Source: UBA1672 sp050633505
GTDB taxonomy: Bacteria; Pseudomonadota; Alphaproteobacteria; Micavibrionales; Micavibrionaceae
Length of the DNA stretch: 64,000 nt
Reading direction: 5' to 3'
Assembly: GCA_050633505.1 (NCBI GenBank)
Contig: JBOEGQ010000005.1
Coordinates: 1 to 64,000, forward strand
Position 1 is the stretch's first letter. Every line of letters starts with the position of its first letter. Below the pieces are notes generated by a model. The model was not told the origin of the DNA. It did no database searches and saw only the letters and a program-made list of their open reading frames with translations. Position numbers and translations under genes: made by a program. Positions 27,415 to 35,943 of this stretch are shown here, piece by piece.

Positions 27415-29052
27415 GTGTTACTTATCAATGACCCGTATCATGAATGGACGTATATATCCGAAAATGGCAATGACCTTTATTTTAAAGGGCAAGAAGAATA
27501 TGCGCGGAACATCTTGAAACGGGCGCAAACATGCGACCCTAAAAATATACTTGAAGAATTAGATCGGTATTTATGCTCTCTCACCCATTATAATGGTGGG
27601 GCGTTGGAAACGGATAAATATATTATTGCATGGACAGATCATATAAGAAGCTGGCCGCTATTTTATACCCTTGGGTATAAGCAGATCGTAGTTTCCAATA
27701 GTGCGTCAAAACTGAAAGCACATGCCGGGTTAGACAGTCTGGATGATACATCCGTTATAGAGTTTGCGATGGCTGGATTTGTGACCGGGAAGGATACTCT
27801 ATATAATCACTTGTTTAGCGTGCAACCCGGTGAGTTTCTGTTGTTTGATAAGCAAACCGGGGCGGTTAATACGCATAAATACTTTAAATATAGCCCCGAA
27901 CAATCCAATACAAAGCCTCAAGCCGAAAAAATGCAGGAATTGGGGCGTATTTTAGATGAAACCACATTGGAAATCATAAAAAAGGCCGATGGACGTACGA
28001 TATGGGTACCTTTAAGTGCCGGTTTGGATTCTCGTATATTGCTTTGTAAACTACATGAACATGGGTATCGCAATATTGAGACATTCACCTATGGTCCCCG
28101 ACACAATTTTGAGGCAATCCATGCCAAACGCATTGCGCAAACACTCAATGTACCGTGGAGAATGATTCATTTATCTCCTAAAACGGTGAAACGCTATTTT
28201 AATAGCTCTCAGAGAGAGGATTTCTGGGATTATGCAGGTAATTTGAAAGCAATACCGTGTATGCGGGAATTTTCCGCGATGTGTTATCTGCATGAACATA
28301 AGATAGCCAAGCCGGGCGATATCTTCCTAAACGGGCAGTCGGGTGATTATATTACAGGCGGACATATACCTGCCGCTTGTTTCAAGGATAAGGCGGTAGA
28401 GCGCACTGATTTTACAAATGCTTTGATAGGGAAGCATTATAGTCTTTGGCATTCTCTAAAAATCGATAAGAATCTGAAGATTGCACATGATAAAATCGGA
28501 CATATTATAGGCGGCGAATGGGAGTCGCAGGACACACCGGAAGAGCGCGCAGCGCAGTCGGAATATTGGGAATATGAAGGCCGTCAGATTTGCTATGTCG
28601 TGAACGGGCAAAGAATCTATGAATTCCTTGGATATAATTGGGAGATGCCCTTATGGGACAAACGTCTGGTTGATTTCTGTAGGACGCTTTTCTTATCTGA
28701 TAAAAAGGATCAGTTTTTATATAAGGCCTACTTAAAGGATTATAATTATAAGGGGCTGTTTCCTGAAAAAGAACCGCATTTATGGCGTTGGCCCATTCCG
28801 ATGTTATGGGTTGTGGTGGCCGCGCAATTTATCGGCAGGATAAAAGGTGCCAAGGCGAAGGAACAATTTTATAACAAGATGCGTTCCCACGGGCATTATT
28901 CAAATCAATATGCATTTTTCCCTCCCGAATATCATAGGGGAACGTGTCAGGACGCGCGTAACGTTGTTTCCCTTTATGTACCGAAATGGTTTGAAGAACG
29001 TCAGGGATACCCTGATAGTGTTGAGCAGTTTAAAGCCTTGGAAAAGTTATAA
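27415..29052 (+). CDS. Asparagine synthase-like amidotransferase lacking the glutaminase cysteine
   Basis: A 545-aa protein starting at GTG 27415. The AMP-binding PP-loop is SAGLDSR (S201-R207) with FTYGPRHNFEAIHAKRIA and later FLNGQSGDYITG. The N-terminal half resembles a degenerate GATase II domain (TDHIRSWPLFY, FAMAGFVTGKDTLYNHLFSVQPGE) but begins MLLINDPYHEW, without the catalytic Cys2 needed to use glutamine. It may use free ammonia or another amine, or activate a carboxylate through adenylation. In sugar loci such enzymes amidate uronic or nonulosonic acids; here the nearby UDP-sugar dehydrogenase would make a uronate substrate. Confidence 0.8.
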   Translation: MLLINDPYHEWTYISENGNDLYFKGQEEYARNILKRAQTCDPKNILEELDRYLCSLTHYNGGALETDKYIIAWTDHIRSWPLFYTLGYKQIVVSNSASKLKAHAGLDSLDDTSVIEFAMAGFVTGKDTLYNHLFSVQPGEFLLFDKQTGAVNTHKYFKYSPEQSNTKPQAEKMQELGRILDETTLEIIKKADGRTIWVPLSAGLDSRILLCKLHEHGYRNIETFTYGPRHNFEAIHAKRIAQTLNVPWRMIHLSPKTVKRYFNSSQREDFWDYAGNLKAIPCMREFSAMCYLHEHKIAKPGDIFLNGQSGDYITGGHIPAACFKDKAVERTDFTNALIGKHYSLWHSLKIDKNLKIAHDKIGHIIGGEWESQDTPEERAAQSEYWEYEGRQICYVVNGQRIYEFLGYNWEMPLWDKRLVDFCRTLFLSDKKDQFLYKAYLKDYNYKGLFPEKEPHLWRWPIPMLWVVVAAQFIGRIKGAKAKEQFYNKMRSHGHYSNQYAFFPPEYHRGTCQDARNVVSLYVPKWFEERQGYPDSVEQFKALEKL

Positions 29053-29107
29053 TCGTCTTGCGGTTTGTAAAACGTTCTGAAGGCTGGATTTATAGAAAGA
29101 ATAAAAA

Positions 29108-30211
29108 ATGCACGTTGCTTTTCTTCTCTCTGACCTCAAAGGGGGCGGCGCCCAGAAAATGGTAATCAATCTGGCCAATTGGTTTGCCGGACAAGGACAT
29201 AAAAGCGAACTTGTTCTTGTGAATGATGAGGGGGATTATAAAGGTCTTATCGCGGATAATGTCATTGTACGTAATTTAGATAAACCCCGTACTTTTCAAG
29301 CTATCCCTGCGCTTGCGCGATATTTAAAAGGCGAAAATCCTGACATTCTGTTCTCGGCGCTTTATCATGTGAATGTTGCGGCCGTTTTGGGTAAAACCCT
29401 TTCCGGTACAAAAACCAAACTGGTCATTAGTGAACGAAACTATATGACGCGGTCTTTGGGGGACTATTCTGTGCATACAAGGCTTCTGTGGCGTTTCCTG
29501 ATGCGTTTCTTTTATCCGTTTAGTAATCACATAGTCGGAATATCAAACGGGGTGTGTGATGATTTGAAAGGGCGGTTGCCCACCACCTCACACAAAAAAA
29601 TCCAGACCATATATAACCCCGTTGTGACAGCAGAGTTTGAAGACAGTGTTGCGAAGAAGGTAGAGCGTGTATTCCCTGATCATAGCTCGCTTAAACTCAT
29701 CACATCCGGACGATTGGTGCCGCAAAAAGATTACCCGACTTTGCTGAAATCCTTTGCGCTTTATCTGGAAAAAGATCCTCAGGCACATTTGGTTATTCTG
29801 GGAGATGGCGCGCTAAAAGAAGAACTGAAATCACTCAGCGATACTTTAGGGGTGCGGGATAATATAACGTTCAAGGGATTTGTGGATGAGCCACTCGCCC
29901 ATATTAAGCAGGCAGATATCTTTATTATGACCTCTGCATGGGAAGGGTTCTGTAATGTCATTGTTGAGGCGCTTTATTGCGGTCTTAAGGTGATCTCAAC
30001 CGATTGTCCTGCGGGGCCTGCGGAAATATTGGAAGATGGTGAATACGGCATGTTATGTCCTGTCGGGGATAGTCGTGCAATTGCCCATGCCATAGAGGAA
30101 TGTGCAAAAGAAGATCTTGCGCCTGAAACACAAAAAGAACGTGCACTTCATTTCCACGTTGATAAGATTGGCACGCGCTTTTTAAAGAAATTCGAAGAAT
30201 TGGTGGAGTAG
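29108..30211 (+). CDS. GT4-family glycosyltransferase
   Basis: A 367-aa GT-B enzyme with the N-terminal loop LSDLKGGGAQKMVINLANW and the C-terminal donor site LITSGRLVPQKDYPTLLKSF, then TSAWEGFCNVIVEALYCGLKVISTDC, containing the EX7E-type acid pair typical of family 4. It is cytosolic or membrane-associated and adds one sugar to a lipid-linked or protein acceptor. Donor and acceptor cannot be told. A 55-bp gap precedes it, the largest so far in this operon, without a clear promoter. Confidence 0.85.
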   Translation: MHVAFLLSDLKGGGAQKMVINLANWFAGQGHKSELVLVNDEGDYKGLIADNVIVRNLDKPRTFQAIPALARYLKGENPDILFSALYHVNVAAVLGKTLSGTKTKLVISERNYMTRSLGDYSVHTRLLWRFLMRFFYPFSNHIVGISNGVCDDLKGRLPTTSHKKIQTIYNPVVTAEFEDSVAKKVERVFPDHSSLKLITSGRLVPQKDYPTLLKSFALYLEKDPQAHLVILGDGALKEELKSLSDTLGVRDNITFKGFVDEPLAHIKQADIFIMTSAWEGFCNVIVEALYCGLKVISTDCPAGPAEILEDGEYGMLCPVGDSRAIAHAIEECAKEDLAPETQKERALHFHVDKIGTRFLKKFEELVE

Positions 30212-30215
30212 ATTC

Positions 30216-31427
30216 GTGCATAAAGTTTTGCTTGTTATCAGTAAATTTCCACCTGAATATTCCGGGCCGGGTGTTCGTATTCCGCGGCTTTATGAATGGT
30301 TTAAACAAACGCAAAACACATATGATCTGTCTGTTATCTGCAACGGTATTGAACAAACCAGAAGTGAAATATATGAACATAACGGTATATCTGTACGCCG
30401 CATTGTACCGCAATGGGCGCATAAGATCTTAAATGCCATATCGTGTGTACCGAAGAAGTATAAGCATAGTTTGCTCTACCAATTAGAGTTCTTACAAACG
30501 TTTTTTCATTTCCTTTTTTCCCGCTCTTATAACAATGTTGATCTGTTGCATGTTGCCGGACATTCGGGGGGAACTGCGGCTGCTCTCCTATGGGCAAAGA
30601 TAAAGAGTAAACCTGTTTTGATGGAGTTGGTGACGGCGAATGCACCGTATCGGCAGAAATTTCTGTTTGTTTTCAAAACACCTGAATTGGATAATTTAAA
30701 GGTTGTTGCCCTGACAAGGGATATGCAGGATAAATGTCTGCGCGCGGGATTATCGTCTGATCAATTATGGTGCAGACCTAATCCCATTAACGAAGAGAAA
30801 TTCTGTTTGCCTGTACAGCAGGAAAAAGAAACCTTGAGATCTGAGATTTCCTCCTTTACGGAGCGCCATATTGTCTTGGCCAGTGTGGCGAAAATGATGC
30901 CGCAAAAGAACCAGTTCTTGATTGTAAAGGCATTAAAACACTTACCGGATGAATTTGTTGCTTTAATCGCGGGGCCGGTTATCGAAGAAGGCCCGTTATA
31001 CGAACGGGATCTGGCCTATGTGAATGAGATGAAGGATTTCATCAAACAGCATAACTTAGAAGACCGGGTGAAGATTACCCCTGATTTTGTTGAGGCCGTA
31101 ACCTATATGAAGGCAGGGGATATTTACATGATGCCCGCCTGGAATGAGGGATTCGGAACGCCTATGATAGAGGCAATGGCATGTGGGTTACCTGTCATCG
31201 GTAATCAGGATGAGCCCGCCTTTCGGGAGTGGATACAAAATGGTGAAAATGGTTTTTTGTGTGATATACAAAAACCTGAAGAATGGGCGGTGGCTATTGA
31301 AAAGGCTTCTGCGATATCAAAAGAGCAATGTGCGCATTTTTCAAAGCAAACACATCAAGATGCCGGGCAGTCTTCTATTTACTCTGCCTATGAAAAGATT
31401 ATAAAACAACTGATCAATAAGAAATAA
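30216..31427 (+). CDS. GT4-family glycosyltransferase
   Basis: A 403-aa GT-B enzyme starting at GTG 30216, 4 bp after the preceding glycosyltransferase. It opens LLVISKFPPEYSGPGVRIPRLYEWF, a common GT4 beginning with an acceptor-loop glycine. Its donor domain has LASVAKMMPQKNQFLIVKAL and MPAWNEGFGTPMIEAMACGLPVIGN with the EX7E pair. It probably extends the same glycan. The only membrane-like segment is a moderately hydrophobic FLQTFFHFLFSRSY stretch near residue 95. Confidence 0.83.
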   Translation: MHKVLLVISKFPPEYSGPGVRIPRLYEWFKQTQNTYDLSVICNGIEQTRSEIYEHNGISVRRIVPQWAHKILNAISCVPKKYKHSLLYQLEFLQTFFHFLFSRSYNNVDLLHVAGHSGGTAAALLWAKIKSKPVLMELVTANAPYRQKFLFVFKTPELDNLKVVALTRDMQDKCLRAGLSSDQLWCRPNPINEEKFCLPVQQEKETLRSEISSFTERHIVLASVAKMMPQKNQFLIVKALKHLPDEFVALIAGPVIEEGPLYERDLAYVNEMKDFIKQHNLEDRVKITPDFVEAVTYMKAGDIYMMPAWNEGFGTPMIEAMACGLPVIGNQDEPAFREWIQNGENGFLCDIQKPEEWAVAIEKASAISKEQCAHFSKQTHQDAGQSSIYSAYEKIIKQLINKK

Positions 31428-31432
31428 AGACC

Positions 31433-32755
31433 ATGACCCTTGAACAAAAAATAAAAGACAAATCTGTTGTTACCGCCATTATTGGCTTGGGCTATGTCGG
31501 TTTGCCGCTTGCGCATTCCATTTGTCAGGCTGGTGGTCACGTTCTTGGGTTTGATGTTGTGCAGGATAAGGTTGACCAACTGAATAAGGGGGAGAGTTAT
31601 CTCGATACGATGCCCGGGCATTTGGTCAAAGAAAATCGGGATAAAGGTCTGTTTGAGGCAACAACAGATTTCGACCGTTTGCAGGAAACAGATGTGATTG
31701 TGATTTGTGTTCCGACCCCGATCACAAAATATAAAGAGCCGAACTTGCTCTATGTTTTGAATTCTGCCGAAGAGATTGCAAAACGCCTGAATAAAGAGCA
31801 ATTGGTTATTTTGGAATCAACAACTTATCCGGGGACCTTGAAAGATGAAGTTATCCCTGTTCTTGAACAGCATTCCGGCCTAAACGCAGGCAAAGATTTC
31901 TATACTGCATTCTCGCCAGAGCGGGAAGATCCCGGTAATCCCGATTTTAGTACATCGGGAATCCCCAAAATTGTTGGTGCAGATACGGAATTGGAACGGG
32001 ATTTGGCAACGGATTATTACCGGAACTTTTTGCAAACAGTTATTCCTGTTGCCAGTTCAGGCACGGCAGAGGCGATTAAATTGACCGAAAATATTTTTCG
32101 GGCGGTTAACATTGCCTTGGTGAATGAGCTGAAAGTCATTTATGCGAAAATGGGAATTGATATTTGGGATGTGATTGAAGGTGCGAAGACAAAGCCATTC
32201 GGTTATATGCCGTTTTATCCCGGGCCGGGATTAGGCGGGCACTGTATTCCGATTGACCCGTTTTACTTATCTTGGAAGGCAAAGGAAGTTGATACGCCAA
32301 CACGCTTTATTGAGCTTGCAGGGGAAATTAATTCCAGAATGCCGCATTATGTTTGTGATGAGGTCTCGCAAATTTTGAATCGTGAAAAATCACTGGCGGT
32401 TAATGGTGCGAAAATCTTGGTATTAGGGGTTTCGTATAAGAAAAACATCAATGATCAACGTGAATCCCCCGCCTTTCCGATTATCGATACCTTACAGAAA
32501 TGGGGAGGGGAAGTATCATATTATGATCCCCATATCTCCGAAATTACGTCGTTACGGGAATATCCGCATATCGTTGGTATGAAAAGCGTAGAAGATTATG
32601 TACAAGGCGCAAAGGATAGTGATCTTGTCTTGCTTCTCACAGACCATGATCAATTGCCTTATGACGAAATTGTCGCGCATTCTGATCTGATTGTGGATAC
32701 ACGTAATGCATTTGCGGTGCGTGGATTGGTAAAGCCCCATATATTCAAGGCTTGA
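31433..32755 (+). CDS. UDP-N-acetyl-hexosamine 6-dehydrogenase (WecC/WbpA/TviB type)
   Basis: A 440-aa nucleotide-sugar dehydrogenase. NAD motif IGLGYVGLPLAHSICQAGG lies near the N-terminus. The catalytic cysteine is C271 in GPGLGGHCIPIDPFYL, with the family's TENIFRAVNIALVNEL central helix and GVSYKKNINDQRESP. It oxidises the C6 hydroxyl of a UDP-HexNAc to a carboxylate in two NAD+-dependent steps. The exact sugar (ManNAc, GlcNAc or GalNAc) is not settled. Its uronate product is a plausible substrate of the asparagine-synthase-like protein nearby. Confidence 0.9.
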   Translation: MTLEQKIKDKSVVTAIIGLGYVGLPLAHSICQAGGHVLGFDVVQDKVDQLNKGESYLDTMPGHLVKENRDKGLFEATTDFDRLQETDVIVICVPTPITKYKEPNLLYVLNSAEEIAKRLNKEQLVILESTTYPGTLKDEVIPVLEQHSGLNAGKDFYTAFSPEREDPGNPDFSTSGIPKIVGADTELERDLATDYYRNFLQTVIPVASSGTAEAIKLTENIFRAVNIALVNELKVIYAKMGIDIWDVIEGAKTKPFGYMPFYPGPGLGGHCIPIDPFYLSWKAKEVDTPTRFIELAGEINSRMPHYVCDEVSQILNREKSLAVNGAKILVLGVSYKKNINDQRESPAFPIIDTLQKWGGEVSYYDPHISEITSLREYPHIVGMKSVEDYVQGAKDSDLVLLLTDHDQLPYDEIVAHSDLIVDTRNAFAVRGLVKPHIFKA

Positions 32756-32798
32756 TTCAAATGATGGAAAGCTCTACCGTTTCTTAAAGGATTGAGAT

Positions 32799-34079
32799 AT
32801 GGCATTAAAAGGTGATCACAGCTATTTCGAGGGGCGCGTTGGAGACATTGATTTTTCTTTCGCGCAACCCGTCTCGCCGCACGCGGAAACCCAAATTTCA
32901 GAATTTCTAACAACCATTTTTCCCGAAGATGAGGTGAAGGTTTCAGGGCAACTTTGCGCCAAGGAATCCGAAATGCAATTGATGGGGCATTATCATATTC
33001 AGGTTAATGATCAGGACTTTGTCGCGTGTATCGGCCGGGTTGGGGATGATCAATGCGCCGAAACATTATCTGTCGGTCATCAGGTTTTTAACCATTATCG
33101 TGATCAAGGTATCGCGGTTTTTAATAGTGTTCCCTTCTCACAGGCGGGTGCAAATCCTGATGGGAACGATTGGGTGCGTAATGCACAAGAACAGCTGGGC
33201 ACAATTCAAATGGGTGATAAGAACCTTGCCCATTATGTTCACTTAGAAGAATACCCGTCTGATATTCAAACGCTTATGGAGGTAGGGGTCGAAGGGTACC
33301 ATGAAAAATTGGGCGCTTTGGTCGGTGCAGTTTATAACGCGGGTGAGGTGATGGATGAAAATTTGCAAGACACTTTGCAGCAGGCAACTGATCAGGCCAC
33401 GCTTCACTATGTGAATGAAGGTATTCAGATTACGGAACGGTATTTGCACAGTTTAAAAGATGGCAAGAGCGGAACATCTGCAATCTTTGATAAATCAAAT
33501 GATGACTTTGACACCCGACAGGACGGCTTTAACGCGTCATTCTCTCCTGCAAGGCAACAGGAAATGTTAGAATATCTTGAGGGTTTTAAAGAGAACCCGC
33601 GCGTTCCAACCGCATTTAATATGATCGAAAAAACCATATGGGTTCAAGGTAACGAAGACCTGGCCATTGCGTGTTGTGATACGCCAAGCAGGGGATATTT
33701 GCCGATGATGACGGAGAATTCCTCTTATGATTTGGGACAGATGGTTCATCGTATTATTCTGGATGAACGCCGTTATAACGCAGATGAGCCGACAGACATG
33801 CAAGATAAAATTCGGCAAGGGCTACAGGACTTTGTGCAAGGCTATAACAATGAAACGGGGCTGGACTTAACCGTGGATGAGGCCTTAGATGCGGGGCAGA
33901 GAGCATTCGCGTTTTCATCTTTGCAAATTCCGGGTTTATATGCGCTGGGGGAGATTGAAATCACAAGCAGCCTTGATACACATCTTGAACAAACGCTTGA
34001 TAATATTATGCAGAGTATAGATAAAATAGAAATGTATCGTGATGCTTCGGTCGATGATCCGGGGTATGAACACCCTTAA
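32799..34079 (+). CDS. Unknown protein, 426 aa
   Basis: The ATG at 32799 has AAAGGA about 8 bp upstream. It has no signal peptide or membrane segments and is acidic and mostly helical towards the end. A region of about residues 280-330 (AIACCDTPSRGYLPMMTENSSYDLGQMVHRI) faintly recalls the catalytic loop of aminoglycoside-phosphotransferase-like kinases (HGDxxxxN...DxD), with key residues not conserved; I treat this only as a hint. It sits between the UDP-sugar dehydrogenase and the last glycosyltransferase, in the same direction with 43- and 31-bp gaps, so it is probably expressed with the glycan genes. Confidence 0.6.
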   Translation: MALKGDHSYFEGRVGDIDFSFAQPVSPHAETQISEFLTTIFPEDEVKVSGQLCAKESEMQLMGHYHIQVNDQDFVACIGRVGDDQCAETLSVGHQVFNHYRDQGIAVFNSVPFSQAGANPDGNDWVRNAQEQLGTIQMGDKNLAHYVHLEEYPSDIQTLMEVGVEGYHEKLGALVGAVYNAGEVMDENLQDTLQQATDQATLHYVNEGIQITERYLHSLKDGKSGTSAIFDKSNDDFDTRQDGFNASFSPARQQEMLEYLEGFKENPRVPTAFNMIEKTIWVQGNEDLAIACCDTPSRGYLPMMTENSSYDLGQMVHRIILDERRYNADEPTDMQDKIRQGLQDFVQGYNNETGLDLTVDEALDAGQRAFAFSSLQIPGLYALGEIEITSSLDTHLEQTLDNIMQSIDKIEMYRDASVDDPGYEHP

Positions 34080-34110
34080 AACCTCCTCTTAATTCTGATA
34101 AGTGGTATGT

Positions 34111-35238
34111 ATGAGTGAGAAACACCTTCCGTTAAAAACACTTTTCGTTCTTCCCGGTCTTGAGGCCGGTGGAGCAGAGCGCGTTTTAATCGCCTTGATG
34201 AATAATGTTAATCGTCAGAAATATGAACCGACCTTGTTATCTGTCGCAGGGGATGGCGCTTTACGTGATACGATCAATGCGGAAATTCCATTTCATACGC
34301 TGGATCAGAAATTAACGCCGTTATCCATCCTTTCGCTTTTGAAAAAAATAAAGCAGATTAAGCCGGATGTGATTGTCTCAACAATGGCGCATATGAATTT
34401 TGCAGTGTTGGTGCTGAAGCCGTTCTTTCCCAAAACAACCTTTATTGTCAGAGAGGCAATCACGCCGTCATTCTTGTTTCAAAAGCATAAAATGCGCAGT
34501 GTGTTGATAAAGTTTTTGTATAAAACGCTCTATCCCATGGCGCATTGCGTTTTAAGTCCAACTGGTAAGGCGTTTGATGAATTTCGGGATGATCTGTATA
34601 TGGATCACCGCAGTTTTACCCTGCTAAAGAACCCTATTCATGTCGAAAAACTACGCGATACGATTGATGTATCTGATATGGAGGATGAGCAAGAAGGCGT
34701 TGTTCGTTTTGTGGCGTGCGGGCGTTTGCACAGGCAAAAAGGATTTGATCAATTAATTGATGCGTTGGGGCGTTTCAAGATACCGTATCAGTGGCGATTT
34801 GATATTCTGGGAGAGGGATCTGAAAGAGCGACGTTAGAAGCGCTGATAAAGGAAAAAAACTTGCAAGATAAGGTCTTTTTAAAAGGTCTGGTTATGCCAC
34901 CATACTCTCATTTCGCTGCTGCGGATTGCTTTTTAATGCCTTCGCGTTTTGAGGGGCTACCGAATGTAGTATTGGAATCTCTTACATGCGGCACGCCTGC
35001 CATCGCAACGAAAGAATCCGGCGGAATTGATGAGATTGTAAAAGATTGCCCACCGGGGAGCGTAAGTCTTGTGCAGGATATGGATGATTTTATACGTGAA
35101 ATGGCAAAAATAAAACCAAGTCCGAAGGGAAGCCTTCGTCCGTCATTACTTGCCGAATGTTATGAACAACAATCCGTCTTCCGCTGCTTTGAAGACATAC
35201 TCGACCGCGTGACTGAATCAAGACAGAGGAATACCTGA
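34111..35238 (+). CDS. GT4-family glycosyltransferase
   Basis: A 375-aa GT-B enzyme. TLFVLPGLEAGGAERVLIALMNNV is the classic GT4 N-terminus; the donor site has FVACGRLHRQKGFDQLIDAL and MPSRFEGLPNVVLESLTCGTPAIATKESGG with the EX7E pair. I prefer the ATG at 34111 (MSEKHLPL) to the GTG at 34102, nine bases upstream in frame. It is the last gene of the glycan cluster; 194 bp without a gene follow. Confidence 0.85.
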   Translation: MSEKHLPLKTLFVLPGLEAGGAERVLIALMNNVNRQKYEPTLLSVAGDGALRDTINAEIPFHTLDQKLTPLSILSLLKKIKQIKPDVIVSTMAHMNFAVLVLKPFFPKTTFIVREAITPSFLFQKHKMRSVLIKFLYKTLYPMAHCVLSPTGKAFDEFRDDLYMDHRSFTLLKNPIHVEKLRDTIDVSDMEDEQEGVVRFVACGRLHRQKGFDQLIDALGRFKIPYQWRFDILGEGSERATLEALIKEKNLQDKVFLKGLVMPPYSHFAAADCFLMPSRFEGLPNVVLESLTCGTPAIATKESGGIDEIVKDCPPGSVSLVQDMDDFIREMAKIKPSPKGSLRPSLLAECYEQQSVFRCFEDILDRVTESRQRNT

Positions 35239-35432
35239 CCTCTACAAAGCTTGCCAGAGGCACAGGTAAAGTATATATTACGGGCAACTGGCAATTTTAT
35301 TTTAAGCATAACAGGTGATTTTTATTCGGAAGCGCACGGAGCTGTCCGATGCTTTTCGCTGTCTGTTCTTTATCTCCGATCCCCTCGAAAAGGCGCACTC
35401 TTCTAAGTATTAACGTATTTAGGAGAAAGACA

Positions 35433-35660
35433 ATGGCACGTACATATAGACGTGATCCATATCATTTATGGAAGGGAAAGACCTTTCGTGATGGACACAA
35501 AACAATAAAGGAAACACCCGGTTGGTTCGTTGGCATGTATATGAACAAACCAAAACGTCGACAAAATACACGGCTTTGTTATGAGGTTATGCAAGGCAAA
35601 GATCATGAGGATTTTGCATGGCCAACCGGAAATCATAAACCGCATATTTATTATTGGTAA
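35433..35660 (+). CDS. Small basic protein, 75 aa
   Basis: The start is the ATG at 35433, preceded by AGGAGAAAG 3-11 bp upstream; an earlier in-frame start at 35349 has no ribosome binding site. The product (MARTYRRDPYHLWKGKTF...) is strongly basic and rich in Arg, Lys, Tyr and Trp. It has one cysteine, and no membrane segment. It could bind nucleic acid. Together with the next, also basic, gene 11 bp downstream and a strong terminator after it, it forms a two-gene unit. Such pairs occur near phage and ribosomal-protein-like small genes, but I cannot name the family. Confidence 0.6.
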   Translation: MARTYRRDPYHLWKGKTFRDGHKTIKETPGWFVGMYMNKPKRRQNTRLCYEVMQGKDHEDFAWPTGNHKPHIYYW

Positions 35661-35671
35661 GGAGAGAAACC

Positions 35672-35836
35672 ATGAACCATAAACGTAAAAGACCACGTAA
35701 CAGGCGTAGTGGATGTAAGCTATGCAAACCGTGGAAAGTTAATGGATATAGAACAGAGAAACTGGGCGGAGAGCGTTTTTCAGATCATCGAAGGCGCTTT
35801 GCCCGATCTTTTGTCGATATATCTTATGTCTATTGA
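35672..35836 (+). CDS. Small basic CxxC protein, 54 aa
   Basis: The ATG at 35672 is preceded by GGAGAGAAA 2-10 bp upstream, a strong ribosome binding site. The protein starts MNHKRKRPRNRRSGCKLCKPWKVNG, giving a basic N-terminus and a CKLC pair that could bind metal, then an Arg-rich tail. Similar short proteins with a KNRRxGCxxCKPxK core are, from memory, widespread in bacterial and phage genomes without assigned function. It follows the 75-aa basic gene and ends at a terminator, so both are likely made together. Confidence 0.65.
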   Translation: MNHKRKRPRNRRSGCKLCKPWKVNGYRTEKLGGERFSDHRRRFARSFVDISYVY

Positions 35837-35869
35837 CTTTTTAAACATTGTGTAGGATTATATACCTAT

Positions 35870-35910
35870 AAACACCGCAACTGCGCTTTGTGCTCCGTGG
35901 TGTTTTTTTT
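35870..35910 (+). terminator. Rho-independent terminator after the two small basic genes
   Basis: Arms AAACACC (35870-35876) and GGTGTTT (35899-35905) enclose a GC-rich loop, and the 3' arm runs into an unbroken run of eight T residues (35903-35910). It lies 34 bp after the stop of the 54-aa gene and 33 bp before the next start. Confidence 0.75.
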
Positions 35911-35943
35911 ATGTCTTAAAAAAATTTTAGCAAGGAAAAACAA

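Noticed and set aside
32799..34079. Calling the unknown protein a kinase (APH family)
   Set aside because: The HGDxxxxN and DxD residues are not present; only a weak resemblance in spacing.
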